This document shows positions 53,511 through 63,201 of a DNA stretch of 64,000 bases, piece by piece. The DNA lies in NCBI RefSeq assembly GCF_013340935.1, contig NZ_WHOS01000001.1:248001-312000 (forward strand), in the 5' to 3' direction. Under the pieces are notes generated by a model. It was not told the DNA's origin. It ran no database searches and worked only from the letters and a program-made list of their open reading frames with translations. The position numbers were made by a program, and so were the translations under genes. The number at the start of each line of letters is the position of its first letter. Position 1 is the first letter of the stretch. Origin of the DNA: Azospirillum melinis. Its GTDB lineage: Bacteria; Pseudomonadota; Alphaproteobacteria; Azospirillales; Azospirillaceae.

Positions 53511-55427
53511 TCAGGCGGTGCAGGCGACCTGCCGGTAGAGCGCCGGCAACGCCTTGGTCAGGTGGGAAACCTGCGGGAATATGGCATAGGCGCCGCGTCC
53601 GAACAGATACGGGATATAGTCGCGGGCCTGCGCATCGACGGTGATGGCGAAGACGGCCAGCCCGGCGCGCCGTGCCTCGCGGATCGCCTGCCGCGTGTCC
53701 TCGATGCCGTAACGGCCCTCGTAATGATCGACGTCGTTCGGCTTGCCGTCGGTCAGCAGAACCAGCAGCCGGTGCCGGTTCGGCCGGTCGGCCAGCTGCC
53801 CGGTCACGTGACGGATCGCCGCCCCCATGCGCGTGTAATAGCCGGGCTTCAGCGCACCGATCCGGCGGGTGACGGTGGGGCCCAGCGGCTCCTCGAAGCC
53901 TTTCAGCGTCTGGACCCGCACCCAGTCGCGCCGCCGCGACGTGAAGGAATAGAGCGCATGGTCGTCGCCGCAGGCGGTCAACCCATGGCTCAGCGCCAGC
54001 AGCGCCTCCTTCTCGACATCCAGAACCCGCCGCCCCTCGATCCAGCCGTCGGTGGACAGCGAGCCGTCGACCAGCACTGCCACCGCCAGATCGCGGGCGG
54101 CGCTGCGCACCTGCTGGTGCACGCGGTCGCTGCCGCAACCGCCGGCCCGAAGATCGGCCCGGCTGCGCACCAGGGCAGCCAGATCCAACTCGTCGCCGTC
54201 GGCTTGGCCGGTGAACGACATGCGGCGGGGGCGCAGCGCCTCGAACTGGCGGCGCACCTGACGGATGCGGCGCAGGGCGGCGGCATCGGGCTGCCAGGAG
54301 TCGCCGTCGGCCGGTGCGGTTTCGGCGATCACCCGGCAGTGGTTGGGCAGATGGGCCTGCCGGCCATGATCCCATTCCGGATAGGTCAGGGTCGCCGCCA
54401 GCGGTGTGTCGTCGACCACCGGCGCCCCGAGGTCGAGGTCGAGCTTCAGCGTGGTCGATGCCTTGCGCCGGTGGGCGCCGACGGCGATCTCGTCCAGATC
54501 GTCGGCGGCCTTGCGGGCATTCTCCGCATCGTCGTCATCGACCGCACGCGGGATGTTCAGCGCCTCGGCGAGGCTCAGCATCTTTTCGAAGCGGTTGAGG
54601 ATCAGCGGGTCGTTGCGCTGGATCTGGTCGGTCTGTCGGCGCGTTGCGGCCCGGCGGCGCTGGTCGCCCTCGGCCGCCTGTCCGCCTTCGCCGGGGCTTT
54701 CGACGGCGGCGGAAGCGTCACGGCCGACGCTTGGCGACACCAGTCCCCACAGCGGCACCGGCAGCATCCGGGCATAACCGTAAGGGGCGGTGAAATCCGA
54801 CAGCGGAACGCCGGGCGCCAGCATGCGTGCACCATCGCTGGTGACGGCACCGGTGCCGAGCAGCGCCAGGACGGCGCGCTCAACATCGGCTTCGACCGGC
54901 GGCGGGCGGCGGGCGGGGCGTATGGCGGCGACGGCGCGGGCCAGTTCCTCATGCATGCGGGACAGGCCGGGCCAACGCTTCAGAACCCGTGCGGTGGCGG
55001 CGGCGGCGCTGCGAAGCGCCTGCACATCGGCCTGCAACGGGTCGGCGGGGGCCGGCTCGGCCTCGGCATGGGCGAAAAAGGCGGCCAGCCATTCATACAG
55101 CCGCTCGTTCAGGGCGGGGTCGGGGAACAGGTCGATGGCAGTGGGCAACTGGAGCACATTGCCGTCCAGTGCCGACCGCTCCACCCGCTCTTCCCCCAGC
55201 CCGATGCGGCCGAGCAGCGACAGCCGGTGCCCCGACACCGAAGCGCTTCCGGCGGCAAGCCGCACGCCACGGTCGCCGCCCAGCGCCCGGAAGAACACCG
55301 CCAGCCGTGGACGCATCGTCTCCAGCGTGACGGCTGCGTCGGGATGGTGCGGATAGCTCGACCGCCCGCCGATCAGGCGGTGCCACAAACGGCCGACGGT
55401 CTCTTCCGGCTCGAAGAACTCCAGCAT
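53511..55427 (-). CDS. norD: NO reductase activation protein NorD
   Basis: 638 aa. The C-terminal third is a von Willebrand factor A domain with the metal site DGSLS in VAVLVDGSLSTDGW and LLVLLTDGKPNDVDHYEG further on. The N-terminal part is the NorD/CbbO-type helical region. With the MoxR-type ATPase NorQ it is needed to assemble active NorCB, probably inserting the non-heme iron. It is 25 bp after norQ and before mog. Low-complexity Asp- and Arg-rich stretches near 265-330 are a linker. Confidence 0.94.
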   Translation of the reverse strand: MLEFFEPEETVGRLWHRLIGGRSSYPHHPDAAVTLETMRPRLAVFFRALGGDRGVRLAAGSASVSGHRLSLLGRIGLGEERVERSALDGNVLQLPTAIDLFPDPALNERLYEWLAAFFAHAEAEPAPADPLQADVQALRSAAAATARVLKRWPGLSRMHEELARAVAAIRPARRPPPVEADVERAVLALLGTGAVTSDGARMLAPGVPLSDFTAPYGYARMLPVPLWGLVSPSVGRDASAAVESPGEGGQAAEGDQRRRAATRRQTDQIQRNDPLILNRFEKMLSLAEALNIPRAVDDDDAENARKAADDLDEIAVGAHRRKASTTLKLDLDLGAPVVDDTPLAATLTYPEWDHGRQAHLPNHCRVIAETAPADGDSWQPDAAALRRIRQVRRQFEALRPRRMSFTGQADGDELDLAALVRSRADLRAGGCGSDRVHQQVRSAARDLAVAVLVDGSLSTDGWIEGRRVLDVEKEALLALSHGLTACGDDHALYSFTSRRRDWVRVQTLKGFEEPLGPTVTRRIGALKPGYYTRMGAAIRHVTGQLADRPNRHRLLVLLTDGKPNDVDHYEGRYGIEDTRQAIREARRAGLAVFAITVDAQARDYIPYLFGRGAYAIFPQVSHLTKALPALYRQVACTA

Positions 55428-55452
55428 GGCGATTGCCCTCCGCCCTTTCCGG

Positions 55453-56256
55453 TCAGCCCAGCGTGACCTCGGCGACGCGCAGCAGGGCGGCGCGGATGTC
55501 CGGGTCGTCGGTCAGCGGCTCGATCAGGGCGGCACGGATGGCGCGCTCGGGCTTCATGCCGGAGCGGATCAGCGTGGCGCAGTAGATCAGCAGGCGGGTC
55601 GAAACGCCTTCCTCCAAATCCTGGCCCTTCAGGGCACGCAGGGCGTTGGCGAGGCGGACCAATGGGACGACGCGATTTTCGGGCAGGCCGCTTTCCGTCG
55701 CGACGATGGGAATCTCGCGCACGGGCGCGGGAAAATCGAACTCTACGGCCAGGAAGCGCTGGCGGGTGCTGGGCTTCAGCGCCTTCAGCACATTCTGGTA
55801 GCCGGGGTTGTAGGACACCACCAGCATGAAGCCCGGCGGCGCTTCCAGCGTCTCGCCGGTGCGGTCGAGCGGCAGGATGCGGCGGTCGTCGGTCAGCGGG
55901 TGCAGCACGACGGTAACGTCCTTGCGCGCCTCCACCACCTCGTCGAGATAGCAGATGGCGCCCTCGCGCACGGCGCGGGTCAGCGGCCCATCCGCCCAGA
56001 CGGTGTCCCCGCCCTTCAGCAGATAGCGGCCGGTCAGGTCGGCGGCGGTCAAATCGTCGTGGCAGGACACGGTGTAGAGCGGCCGGCCCAGCTTGGCCGC
56101 CATGTGGGCGACGAAGCGGGTCTTGCCGCAGCCGGTCGGCCCCTTCAGCAGAAGCGGCAGGCGGTGACGATAGGCATGCTCGAACAGCGCGCACTCGTCG
56201 GCGGTCGGCTGATAGAACGGCGGGGACGGGAGGATGGGGACGGCGCTGTCGGGCAT
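55453..56256 (-). CDS. norQ: NO reductase activation ATPase NorQ (MoxR family AAA+)
   Basis: 267 aa. Walker A GPTGCGKT (39-46), Walker B-like CYLDEVVEA, and SYNPGYQNVLKALKPSTRQR with the sensor and arginine residues. The start at 56256 is set by GGAG upstream; the longer frame from 56445 runs into norB and is rejected. It works with NorD as a chaperone pair for NorB. 76 bp after norB. Confidence 0.95.
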   Translation of the reverse strand: MPDSAVPILPSPPFYQPTADECALFEHAYRHRLPLLLKGPTGCGKTRFVAHMAAKLGRPLYTVSCHDDLTAADLTGRYLLKGGDTVWADGPLTRAVREGAICYLDEVVEARKDVTVVLHPLTDDRRILPLDRTGETLEAPPGFMLVVSYNPGYQNVLKALKPSTRQRFLAVEFDFPAPVREIPIVATESGLPENRVVPLVRLANALRALKGQDLEEGVSTRLLIYCATLIRSGMKPERAIRAALIEPLTDDPDIRAALLRVAEVTLG

Positions 56257-56332
56257 CGCGATGGAACTCCATGAATGGAACGGCCCCCGCAACGACCGGG
56301 CATCCGGTGGGTCGCAGGGGCCGGAGGGAACG

Positions 56333-57682
56333 TCACTCGGCCGGCTGGTAGCTGGACGGGATCGAGGCGGGTCGCTCCTCGCGGGCCGGGCCGAAGACGG
56401 CGTAGAGGTAGAGCGCGACGCCCACCGCCACGGCGAAACCGGCACCCAGCCGCATCCAGTAGAACAGCGCGATCTGCTCCTGGACCTCCATGTAGCTCAT
56501 GCCCAGGACCCGCTGCAGATGGGTCTGAACAACGCCGGCAACGGTCAGGGCAAAGGTCATGAAGGCCATGCCGCCGCTCATCAGCCAGAAGCTCCACATG
56601 TTGAGGATCTGGTTGTAGGGCTGCTTGCCGCGCAGGTAGGGCATGGCGTAGGTGATGATGGCGAGGTTGATCATCGCATAGGCGCCGTAGAAGGCGAGGT
56701 GCCCGTGCGCCGCGGTGACCTGGGTGCCGTGGGTGTAGTAGTTGATCGGGGCCAGCGTGTGCAGGAAGCCCCACAGCCCGGCGCCGAAGAAGGCGAAGAC
56801 CGCGCAGCCCAGCGACCACAGCATCGCCGCCTTGTTCGGGTGACGGCGGCCGCTCTTCCACACCATCATGAAGGCGAAGACGACCATGGTGAAGAAGGGG
56901 GCGACCTCCAGCGTGGAGAACAGCGAGCCGATCCACTGCCAGTAGCCGGGCGTGCCGATCCAGTAGTAATGGTGGCCGGTGCCGAGAATGCCGCTGAACA
57001 GGGCGAGACCGACCATGGCGTACAGCCACTTCTCGACGACTTCACGGTCGACGCCGGTCATCTTGATCATCAGGAAGGCGAGGATGGAGGCCAGGACCAG
57101 TTCCCACACGCCCTCGACCCACAGATGGACGACGTACCACCAGTACATCTTGTCCAGCGACAGGTTCGCCGGGTTGTAGAAGGAGAACAGGAAGAAGACC
57201 GCGATGCCCCACATGCCTACCAGCAGGATGTTGGTGATGACCGTGCGGCGGCCCTTCAGCACCGTCATCGTGATGTTGTAGAGGAACATCAGCGCGACGA
57301 CGACGATGGCGGCCTTGATCCACAGCGGCTGTTCCAGGAACTCCCGCCCTTCATGGATGCGGAAGACATAGCCGACGACCGCCGCCAGCGCGCCGAAGAC
57401 GAACAGACCGAGCTGGATCAGCGCCAGCTTCGGACTGTGCAGTTCGGTCTCCGCCTCCTCGGGCACGAGATAGTAGGCGGCGCCGAAGAAGCCGATCAGC
57501 AGCCAGACGATCAGCGAGTTGGTGTGGATCATCCGGATGATGTTGAAGGGCAGAAGCTCCGACAACGTGTTGGGCAGGACATAGACGGTACCGGCCAGGA
57601 GACCCACCAGGATCTGCACACCGAATAGCCCCATAGCGGCTGCGAAGTAATAGATGGCGACTTTTTGCGATTCGTACTTCAT
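56333..57682 (-). CDS. norB: cytochrome c-dependent NO reductase large subunit NorB
   Basis: 449-aa integral membrane protein of the heme-copper superfamily with 12 helices. It reduces two NO to N2O at a heme b3/non-heme iron centre. Heme and FeB ligands lie in RMIHTNSLIVW, GTGHHYYWIG, and THGTQVTAAHGHLAFYG; the catalytic Glu residues are in HLWVEGVWELV. Short N-terminus without the quinol-oxidase extension, so it is the cNor type, partnered by NorC just upstream. Confidence 0.97.
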   Translation of the reverse strand: MKYESQKVAIYYFAAAMGLFGVQILVGLLAGTVYVLPNTLSELLPFNIIRMIHTNSLIVWLLIGFFGAAYYLVPEEAETELHSPKLALIQLGLFVFGALAAVVGYVFRIHEGREFLEQPLWIKAAIVVVALMFLYNITMTVLKGRRTVITNILLVGMWGIAVFFLFSFYNPANLSLDKMYWWYVVHLWVEGVWELVLASILAFLMIKMTGVDREVVEKWLYAMVGLALFSGILGTGHHYYWIGTPGYWQWIGSLFSTLEVAPFFTMVVFAFMMVWKSGRRHPNKAAMLWSLGCAVFAFFGAGLWGFLHTLAPINYYTHGTQVTAAHGHLAFYGAYAMINLAIITYAMPYLRGKQPYNQILNMWSFWLMSGGMAFMTFALTVAGVVQTHLQRVLGMSYMEVQEQIALFYWMRLGAGFAVAVGVALYLYAVFGPAREERPASIPSSYQPAE

Positions 57683-57695
57683 GACGGAAATCTCC

Positions 57696-58148
57696 TCAGC
57701 CCGACAGCTTGGGCGGCCAGTTCTGGGTGTTGATCCGGCTGGTCCATTCCAGGAACGCGGCGAGATCCTCGACCTCGCCTTCGGTCAGGTGGAACTGCGG
57801 CATCTGGCGCCGGCCTTCGATTCCGGACGGCTGTGCCGCCATCCAGCCCTTCAGCGCCATCACGGCGCCCTCGGGGTCCTTGTCGCCGCCGTAGCGCAGC
57901 CAGACATTGCCCAGCTCGGGGGCGAAATAGGCGCCCTCGCCCAGCAGCGTGTGGCAGTTGATGCAGGAGTTCTTCTCCCACACATGCTTGCCGCGGACGA
58001 CCGCTTCGGACAGCGTCTTCTTATTGGTGCTGGTATTGACGATGTAGTTGTGGCTGAGCGCGGTCAACGCGACGAAGGTCGCGAAGAAGAACAGCGATCC
58101 GCCATAGAAGATGTTTCGCGCGGCCGCCTTGGTGAAGCGTTCGGTCAT
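57696..58148 (-). CDS. norC: NO reductase cytochrome c subunit NorC
   Basis: 150 aa anchored by one N-terminal helix (about 14-33), with heme site CINCH (62-66) and the axial Met in RRQMPQFHL. It accepts electrons from periplasmic cytochromes or cupredoxins and passes them to NorB. First gene of norCBQD-mog; an FNR/NnrR-type box lies about 160 bp upstream of its start, nearer to norE. Confidence 0.97.
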   Translation of the reverse strand: MTERFTKAAARNIFYGGSLFFFATFVALTALSHNYIVNTSTNKKTLSEAVVRGKHVWEKNSCINCHTLLGEGAYFAPELGNVWLRYGGDKDPEGAVMALKGWMAAQPSGIEGRRQMPQFHLTEGEVEDLAAFLEWTSRINTQNWPPKLSG

Positions 58149-58303
58149 CGCTCGGGATCCCTGGAAATCTCGATCTGTCGGTCGAGAGGGGGTCGGTTCG
58201 GGAGGGGTGTAGGGTGCGCGAAGCCGGGGGCGGGAAGCCGGGCGTCGCAGCGTCCTACCGCCACGGGTCGGGCGAATAATTGACCGTGGCGGAAGGGCAT
58301 TCC

Positions 58304-58317
58304 TTGACCGCGGTCAA
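58304..58317. promoter_or_regulatory. FNR/NnrR-type box TTGAC-CGCG-GTCAA between norC and norE
   Basis: Perfect 5-4-5 inverted repeat with the same arms as the nirK box. It is 57 bp before the norE start and 156 bp before norC, so it most directly serves norE; a half site (TTGACC) at about 58280 lies closer to norC. Confidence 0.75.
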
Positions 58318-58373
58318 GCCGGTCTGCGGACCGCCGCCTTATCGTTCGCACACACGATTACAAGCTTTGGATA

Positions 58374-58994
58374 TTGGAAATGGCCGACGTTGAGATGACG
58401 GGCCTGGAGATCGGCGGTCCGGAAGCCGCGGGTCCGGTGGAGCGGGGAAGCGGCCTTGCCGCCCTGCCCGGCAACCTGATGATGTGGATCCTGATCTTCA
58501 GCGAACTGGCGGTGTTCGGCGTTGCCTTCCTGGGCTTCGCCATCGCCCGCGTGCTGGACCCGGCGACCTTCGCCGCCGGTCAGGCCCATTTGAACGGAAC
58601 CGCCGGCGCGCTGAACACCATGGTTCTGGTGACCAGCGGCTATCTGGCCGCCAAGGGTGTTGCTGCCGGCCGGCGCGGTGCGGTGCCGCAGGCCCGCCGG
58701 GCGATGCTGCTGGCGGCCGCCGTCGGGTCGGTGTTCCTGGCGGTGAAGGCGGTGGAGTATTCGGCGACGCTGGGCGCCGGGCTGACCATCGACACCGACA
58801 GCTTCTTCACCCTCTATTTCCTGCTGACCGGCTTCCACGCCCTGCATGTGGCGCTGGGCATCGTCATCCTGCTGCTGGCCGGCCGCTCCAGCGCCGACAC
58901 GCTGGTGGAGAATCTGGAGACCGGAGCGGCCTTCTGGCACATGGTCGATCTGGTCTGGGTGATCCTCTATCCGCTCGTCTATCTGATCCGCTGA
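58374..58994 (+). CDS. norE: NorE-like cytochrome c oxidase subunit III family protein
   Basis: 206 aa with five hydrophobic helices. LMMWILIFSELAVFGVAFLG near residue 36 and FYLLTGFHALHVALG-like sequence (here YFLLTGFHALHVALGIVILL) are subunit III signatures. norE genes accompany nor clusters; the protein is not part of the purified reductase but supports NO reductase activity in Paracoccus. ATG at 58374; 58380 is an alternative. Confidence 0.88.
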   Translation: MEMADVEMTGLEIGGPEAAGPVERGSGLAALPGNLMMWILIFSELAVFGVAFLGFAIARVLDPATFAAGQAHLNGTAGALNTMVLVTSGYLAAKGVAAGRRGAVPQARRAMLLAAAVGSVFLAVKAVEYSATLGAGLTIDTDSFFTLYFLLTGFHALHVALGIVILLLAGRSSADTLVENLETGAAFWHMVDLVWVILYPLVYLIR

Positions 58995-59005
58995 GAGGAC
59001 AGGCC

Positions 59006-59308
59006 ATGACATTTCTCAAGAAGATCGACCGGCTGACGCTGTCCTGGCTGACCCTGATGGCGCTGACCGCCGTCACCCTGCTGTTCGCCCGGCATGGCGA
59101 CGCGGGCGGCAGCGTCGGCATCGCCGGAGCAGCGCTGCTGCTGGCGCTGGCGGTGACGAAGGGACGGGAAATCCTGCTGCATTATCTGGAGTTGGACCAT
59201 GCCGGTCCGGGCTGGCGGTTTCTGATGACCGCATGGCTGGTCCTGCTGTGCGGAGCCATCCTGCTGACCACCGCCGCCGGCGCCCTGGGCTGGGTCGGCC
59301 CACACTGA
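59006..59308 (+). CDS. norF: NorF-like small membrane protein (cytochrome oxidase subunit IV-like)
   Basis: 100 aa with three hydrophobic helices (about 13-27, 34-51 and 72-95) and the segment GREILLHYLELDHAGPGWR between helices 2 and 3, typical of the NorF/subunit IV family. It follows norE by 11 bp. Its exact role in denitrification is unknown. Confidence 0.85.
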   Translation: MTFLKKIDRLTLSWLTLMALTAVTLLFARHGDAGGSVGIAGAALLLALAVTKGREILLHYLELDHAGPGWRFLMTAWLVLLCGAILLTTAAGALGWVGPH

Positions 59309-59328
59309 AAAGACCGGGGGAAGCCGCC

Positions 59329-59484
59329 ATGACCGAAGCCAAGCTCGGCCTGATCCTGACCAGCATCGCCGTCGTTACCGTGGCGGGGGCGCTCTACCGC
59401 CAGCGCGCGTTGGGACGCAATGGGCTGGTGACAGTGATCGCCGCCACCGGCGCCGTGTTCGCCGCGATGTTCTTTACCCAATAA
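59329..59484 (+). CDS. 51-aa membrane protein downstream of norEF
   Basis: Two short hydrophobic helices (about 6-21 and 32-49) joined by YRQRALGRNG, a positive-inside loop. GGGGGAAG precedes the ATG at 59329 at suitable spacing. It lies 20 bp after norF, so it is probably the last gene of the same unit. No family recognised. Confidence 0.6.
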   Translation: MTEAKLGLILTSIAVVTVAGALYRQRALGRNGLVTVIAATGAVFAAMFFTQ

Positions 59485-59579
59485 TCGGAACCCGCCCGTC
59501 ATCGGCCGCGCTGGACCCGACGATCCGTATGCGTAAGATCGCCGGTTCGGAACAGCATCAGTCGGACGCGGCGGAAACC

Positions 59580-60107
59580 ATGCAGCTTGAGGATTTGGGA
59601 CAGCGCATCTGCATCCTGGGGCCGTCCAACAGCGGCAAATCCACCCTTGCGTCGGCCATCGGACGCAAGTGCGGCCTGACGGTCATTCACCTCGACCAGC
59701 TTTACCATCGGCCCGGCACCGATTGGGAGCCCCGCCCAAGGGAAGAGTTCGTCCGCCTGCACGATGACGCCATCGGCGGCGACCGGTGGGTGATGGATGG
59801 AAACTACTCGGTCTGCATGCAGCAGCGTTTCGCGCGGGCGACCGGATTGATCATGCTGGACATCGCCATGCCGGCAAGCCTGCTGCGGTATTTCCGTCGG
59901 ACTTGGTTCGAGCGCGAACGGCTTGGCGCGCTGAATGGCGGGCGCGACAGCGTCAAATGGGCGATGATCCATCACATCGCCGTCGTCACTCCCCGGAACC
60001 GAAGCCGCAATGCGGCCCGGTTCAATCAAGCCGACCTGCCGAAAATTCGCCTGCCGTCCATCCGCGCGGTCAAGGACTGCTATCAGCTATGGGGCCTGGA
60101 GAGATAG
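59580..60107 (+). CDS. P-loop nucleotide kinase-like protein (adenylate kinase/FlaR-like)
   Basis: 175 aa. Walker A is CILGPSNSGKSTLASAIG (about 11-28); HLDQLYHRPGTDW and WVMDGNYSVCM match the 'topology modulation protein'/FlaR-like group of P-loop kinases of unknown substrate. The start at 59580 (MQLEDLG) puts the P-loop close to the N-terminus; an ATG at 59529 is possible. It is convergent with kynB. Confidence 0.8.
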   Translation: MQLEDLGQRICILGPSNSGKSTLASAIGRKCGLTVIHLDQLYHRPGTDWEPRPREEFVRLHDDAIGGDRWVMDGNYSVCMQQRFARATGLIMLDIAMPASLLRYFRRTWFERERLGALNGGRDSVKWAMIHHIAVVTPRNRSRNAARFNQADLPKIRLPSIRAVKDCYQLWGLER

Positions 60108-60136
60108 CCCGGCTTCTCTCCGCCCGGTGGAACACC

Positions 60137-60970
60137 CTAAAAGCCAAGCAACGCCGCGACCAGATCGGAGTCCGGGTCGGCCAGATCGTCGATGACGTCG
60201 AAGTGATGCCGCCCGGCGGCCAGCCGCAACCCGGTCGCCACTCCCAGCCCAAGCCAGATGTTGGCGAGCAGTTCCGTCTGGCGGACAAACTCCGGCCGCT
60301 CGTCGGCACCGACCCAGCAGGTGATGCCGACGCCGGGCTGCGGGCGCAGCAGCGCCGGGCTTTCCGCCACGGCCTCTACCTCGTCCAGGCGCAGCGTGGC
60401 GTTCATGCGGGTGTTGAGCAGCGGGCGCAGGTCGTGCAGCCCGCTGATGGAGACGACATGTTCCACCCGCGCCCGGACATCGTCCGACAGCGGGGCGTCC
60501 GCGCAGACGAGCCGGCTGACCAGATGGCCGCCGGCGGAATGGCCGGTCAGGCGCAACGGCCTGGGCTCCGCCCCCGCGATGACCTCCACCGCCCGCGCCA
60601 TCTGCCGGGTGATGCCGGCGATCCGTGTCTCGGGACACAGCGTGTAGCTGGGCATGGCGACCGCCCATCCCTGCGCAAGCGGCCCGGCGGCCAGATGCGA
60701 CCAGCGCCCCTTGTCGAAGGCCATCCAATATCCGCCATGGACGAAGACCACGGTGCCCTTGGCGGCTCCCTCCGGCCGGAACAGGTCGTAGCGTTCCCGC
60801 TCTCCCTCGCCATAGGGCAGGTCCAGTTCCGTCCGTCCGGCGGCGGCGAGTTCGGTCCGGAAGGCCGCGGCCCGCTCCGCCCAGCGTGCGGGGTAGGCGT
60901 CGCCGCCGGGGATGTGGGCGCCGTTGCTGTAGGCGTCGTCCCAATCCGTGATCCTGCGCAGTCCCGTCAC
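60137..60970 (-). CDS. kynB: kynurenine formamidase, alpha/beta-hydrolase type
   Basis: 277 aa. Oxyanion motif [15 protein letters not shown] and nucleophile elbow [10 protein letters not shown] (Ser nucleophile), with the C-terminal catalytic His in [10 protein letters not shown]. It hydrolyses N-formylkynurenine, the product of KynA. GTG start at 60970 overlaps the kynA stop by GTGA. The classical bacterial KynB is a metal enzyme of another fold; this is the alpha/beta-hydrolase arylformamidase known from eukaryotes and several proteobacteria, so the symbol denotes function, inferred from fold and operon. Confidence 0.87.
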   Translation of the reverse strand: MTGLRRITDWDDAYSNGAHIPGGDAYPARWAERAAAFRTELAAAGRTELDLPYGEGERERYDLFRPEGAAKGTVVFVHGGYWMAFDKGRWSHLAAGPLAQGWAVAMPSYTLCPETRIAGITRQMARAVEVIAGAEPRPLRLTGHSAGGHLVSRLVCADAPLSDDVRARVEHVVSISGLHDLRPLLNTRMNATLRLDEVEAVAESPALLRPQPGVGITCWVGADERPEFVRQTELLANIWLGLGVATGLRLAAGRHHFDVIDDLADPDSDLVAALLGF

Positions 60971-61818
60971 AGCACCGTCCTCACCCGCCAGAGTTCCGGG
61001 AAAAGCTCCACCGCCAGCATGTTGCGCAGGTAGGACACGCCGCCGGTCCCGCCGGTGCCACGCTTGAAGCCGATCACCCGTTCCACCGTCGTAACATGGT
61101 TGAAGCGCCAGCGCCGGAAGTAATCCTCGAAATCGACCAGCTTCTCGGCAAGCTCGTAGAGCGGCCAATGAGCTTCGGGCGACTGGTAGACGACCCGCCA
61201 TGCCTCGGTCACTCCGTCATGGGGCTGGTGGGTCTGCGACACGTCGCGTTCCAGCACCTCGGCCGGAACCGGAATGCCGTTGCGGGCGAGCAGGCGCAGC
61301 GCCTCGTCATACAGGCTGGGACGGGACAGCTCCTGTTCCAGCAGGGCATGGATGTCCGGCCGATGGGCATGGGGGCGCAGCATTGCCGGGTTGCGGTTGC
61401 CCAGCAGAAACTCGATCTCCCGGTACTGGTAGGACTGGAAGCCGGAGGACTGTCCAAGATCGTCGCGGAACCGGGTGTATTCGCTGGGCGTCATCGTCCG
61501 CAGCACGTCCCAGGCCGAGTTCAGCTGCTCGAAGATGCGGGCGACGCGGGTCAGCATCTTGAAGGCGGGAGACAACCGGTCCTCGCGAATCGCTTCACGG
61601 GCAGCGCGGATCTCATAGACGGCCAGCCGCATCCACAGCTCCGACGTCTGGTGCTGGACGATGAACAGCATCTCGTCATGGGCGGTGGAGCGTGGAGTCT
61701 GCGCACCGAGGATGCGGTCCAGCTGCAGATAGTCGCCATAGGACATCCGCCCGTCGAAGGCCATCTCGGCACCCTCCGCCGCCGGATCGTAAGGCGTCTT
61801 CGCATCCTGCCCGCTCAT
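60967..61818 (-). CDS. kynA: tryptophan 2,3-dioxygenase
   Basis: 283-aa heme enzyme that opens the indole ring of tryptophan to N-formylkynurenine. [16 protein letters not shown] and [18 protein letters not shown] form the substrate pocket; the proximal heme His is in [13 protein letters not shown], followed by [12 protein letters not shown]. The start at 61818 overlaps the kynU stop by ATGA; a start at 61857 would lie further inside kynU. Confidence 0.96.
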   Translation of the reverse strand: MSGQDAKTPYDPAAEGAEMAFDGRMSYGDYLQLDRILGAQTPRSTAHDEMLFIVQHQTSELWMRLAVYEIRAAREAIREDRLSPAFKMLTRVARIFEQLNSAWDVLRTMTPSEYTRFRDDLGQSSGFQSYQYREIEFLLGNRNPAMLRPHAHRPDIHALLEQELSRPSLYDEALRLLARNGIPVPAEVLERDVSQTHQPHDGVTEAWRVVYQSPEAHWPLYELAEKLVDFEDYFRRWRFNHVTTVERVIGFKRGTGGTGGVSYLRNMLAVELFPELWRVRTVL

Positions 61819-63008
61819 GTCACCATTGCCTTCCTGTGATAGGCTGGCCGGTCCCAAAGCCCGCCATCCATGACCTGTTTAAGCACATCGACCGCGCCGC
61901 GCACCTCCGCCTCGCCGATATAGAGCGGGGTGAAGCCGAAACGCAGCACGTCCGGCGCCCGGAAGTCGCCGATCACGCCGCGGTCGATCAGCGCTTGCAT
62001 AATGGCGTAGCCCTGCGGATGGCGGAACGACACCTGACTGCCGCGCCGGTTGCCGTCACGCGGGGAGGCAAGCTCCAGCATCGGACACTGCGCCTCGACC
62101 AATCCGATGAACAGGTCGCACAGCGCAGTGGAGGCTCGGCGGACGTCGGCCATCTCGACCTCGTCCCACACATCCAGCGCTGCGTCGAGTGCCGCCAGCG
62201 CGATCACCGGCGGCGTGCCGACGCGCATGCGCTCCACCCCCGCGCCGGGACGATAGGAGGGATCGAAGGCGAAGGGCGCCTCATGCCCCATCCAGCCGGA
62301 CAGGGCCGGCCGCGCCGTCGCCGCATGCTGCGGGGCGACATAGATGAAGGCCGGGGCGCCCGGTCCGCCATTCAGATATTTGTACGTGCAGCCGACCGCG
62401 AAGTCTGCCTCTGCACCGGCCAGATCGACCGGCAGCGCACCGGCGGAATGAGCGAGGTCCCACACCGTCACCACCCCCGCCGCATGGGCCTTGGCGGTCA
62501 GCACCGCCATGTCGTGCAGCCGGCCGGTCCGGTAGTCGACCTGGGTCAGCATCAGGACGGCGACATCCTCGCCGATTGCCCCCTCCACCTCCTCCGGCGC
62601 CACCATTTTCAGGACATGGCCGCGGCCCAGCGTCTCGATCAGCCCTTCCGCCATATAGAGGTCGGTGGGGAAGTTGCCGCTGTCGGACAGGATCACCCGG
62701 CGGTCGGACCGCATCGCCAGTGCCGCGGCCAGCGCTTGATAAACCTTGATCGACAGGGTGTCGCCGACCACGACGCTGCCGGACGGCGCGCCGATCAGCC
62801 GGGCGATGCGGTCGCCGACCTTGCCGGGCTGCACCATCCAGCCGGCGCTGTTCCAGCCGCGGATCAGCTGACCGCCCCATTCCTGGGCGAGGGTCCGGGC
62901 TACCCGCTCCTCCACCCCGATGGGCAGCGGCCCCAGCGAGTTGCCGTCGAGATAGATCACGCCATCCGGAATACGGAAGCGGGCGCGGGTCTTCTGAAAA
63001 TCGGTCAT
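61815..63008 (-). CDS. kynU: kynureninase
   Basis: 397-aa PLP enzyme cleaving kynurenine to anthranilate and alanine. The catalytic lysine is in [33 protein letters not shown] holds the PLP-ring Asp. First gene of kynU-kynA-kynB, each overlapping the next by 4 bases. The start at 63008 (MTDFQK) is chosen because the frame continues upstream only as antisense of the aminotransferase. Anthranilate degradation genes are not seen here. Confidence 0.96.
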   Translation of the reverse strand: MTDFQKTRARFRIPDGVIYLDGNSLGPLPIGVEERVARTLAQEWGGQLIRGWNSAGWMVQPGKVGDRIARLIGAPSGSVVVGDTLSIKVYQALAAALAMRSDRRVILSDSGNFPTDLYMAEGLIETLGRGHVLKMVAPEEVEGAIGEDVAVLMLTQVDYRTGRLHDMAVLTAKAHAAGVVTVWDLAHSAGALPVDLAGAEADFAVGCTYKYLNGGPGAPAFIYVAPQHAATARPALSGWMGHEAPFAFDPSYRPGAGVERMRVGTPPVIALAALDAALDVWDEVEMADVRRASTALCDLFIGLVEAQCPMLELASPRDGNRRGSQVSFRHPQGYAIMQALIDRGVIGDFRAPDVLRFGFTPLYIGEAEVRGAVDVLKQVMDGGLWDRPAYHRKAMVT

Positions 63009-63055
63009 CGATCTGACTGCTCCTTCCCCGGCAAAGGATGCCCGGCAATTGCTGC

Positions 63056-63075
63056 CATTGCAAATTGTCGCAATG
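63056..63075. promoter_or_regulatory. inverted repeat CATTGC-N8-GCAATG in the kyn promoter region
   Basis: 6-bp perfect arms 48 bp before the kynU start, in the 193-bp gap between kynU and the divergent aminotransferase gene. Spacing and form suit an Lrp/AsnC- or other dimeric-regulator site; KynR-type regulators control kyn operons elsewhere, but no kynR is in the window. Confidence 0.45.
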
Positions 63076-63201
63076 CTTAAGCGTATCAGACGATATGAAT
63101 TCATCATTGTCCCGGAGGCCGTGAAAGTGGAGGATCGCAGCGGCCGGACCAGCCGGCTGCCACCCTTGCCTTCCCCATCACCAAGGACCGGACGAACCGC
63201 C

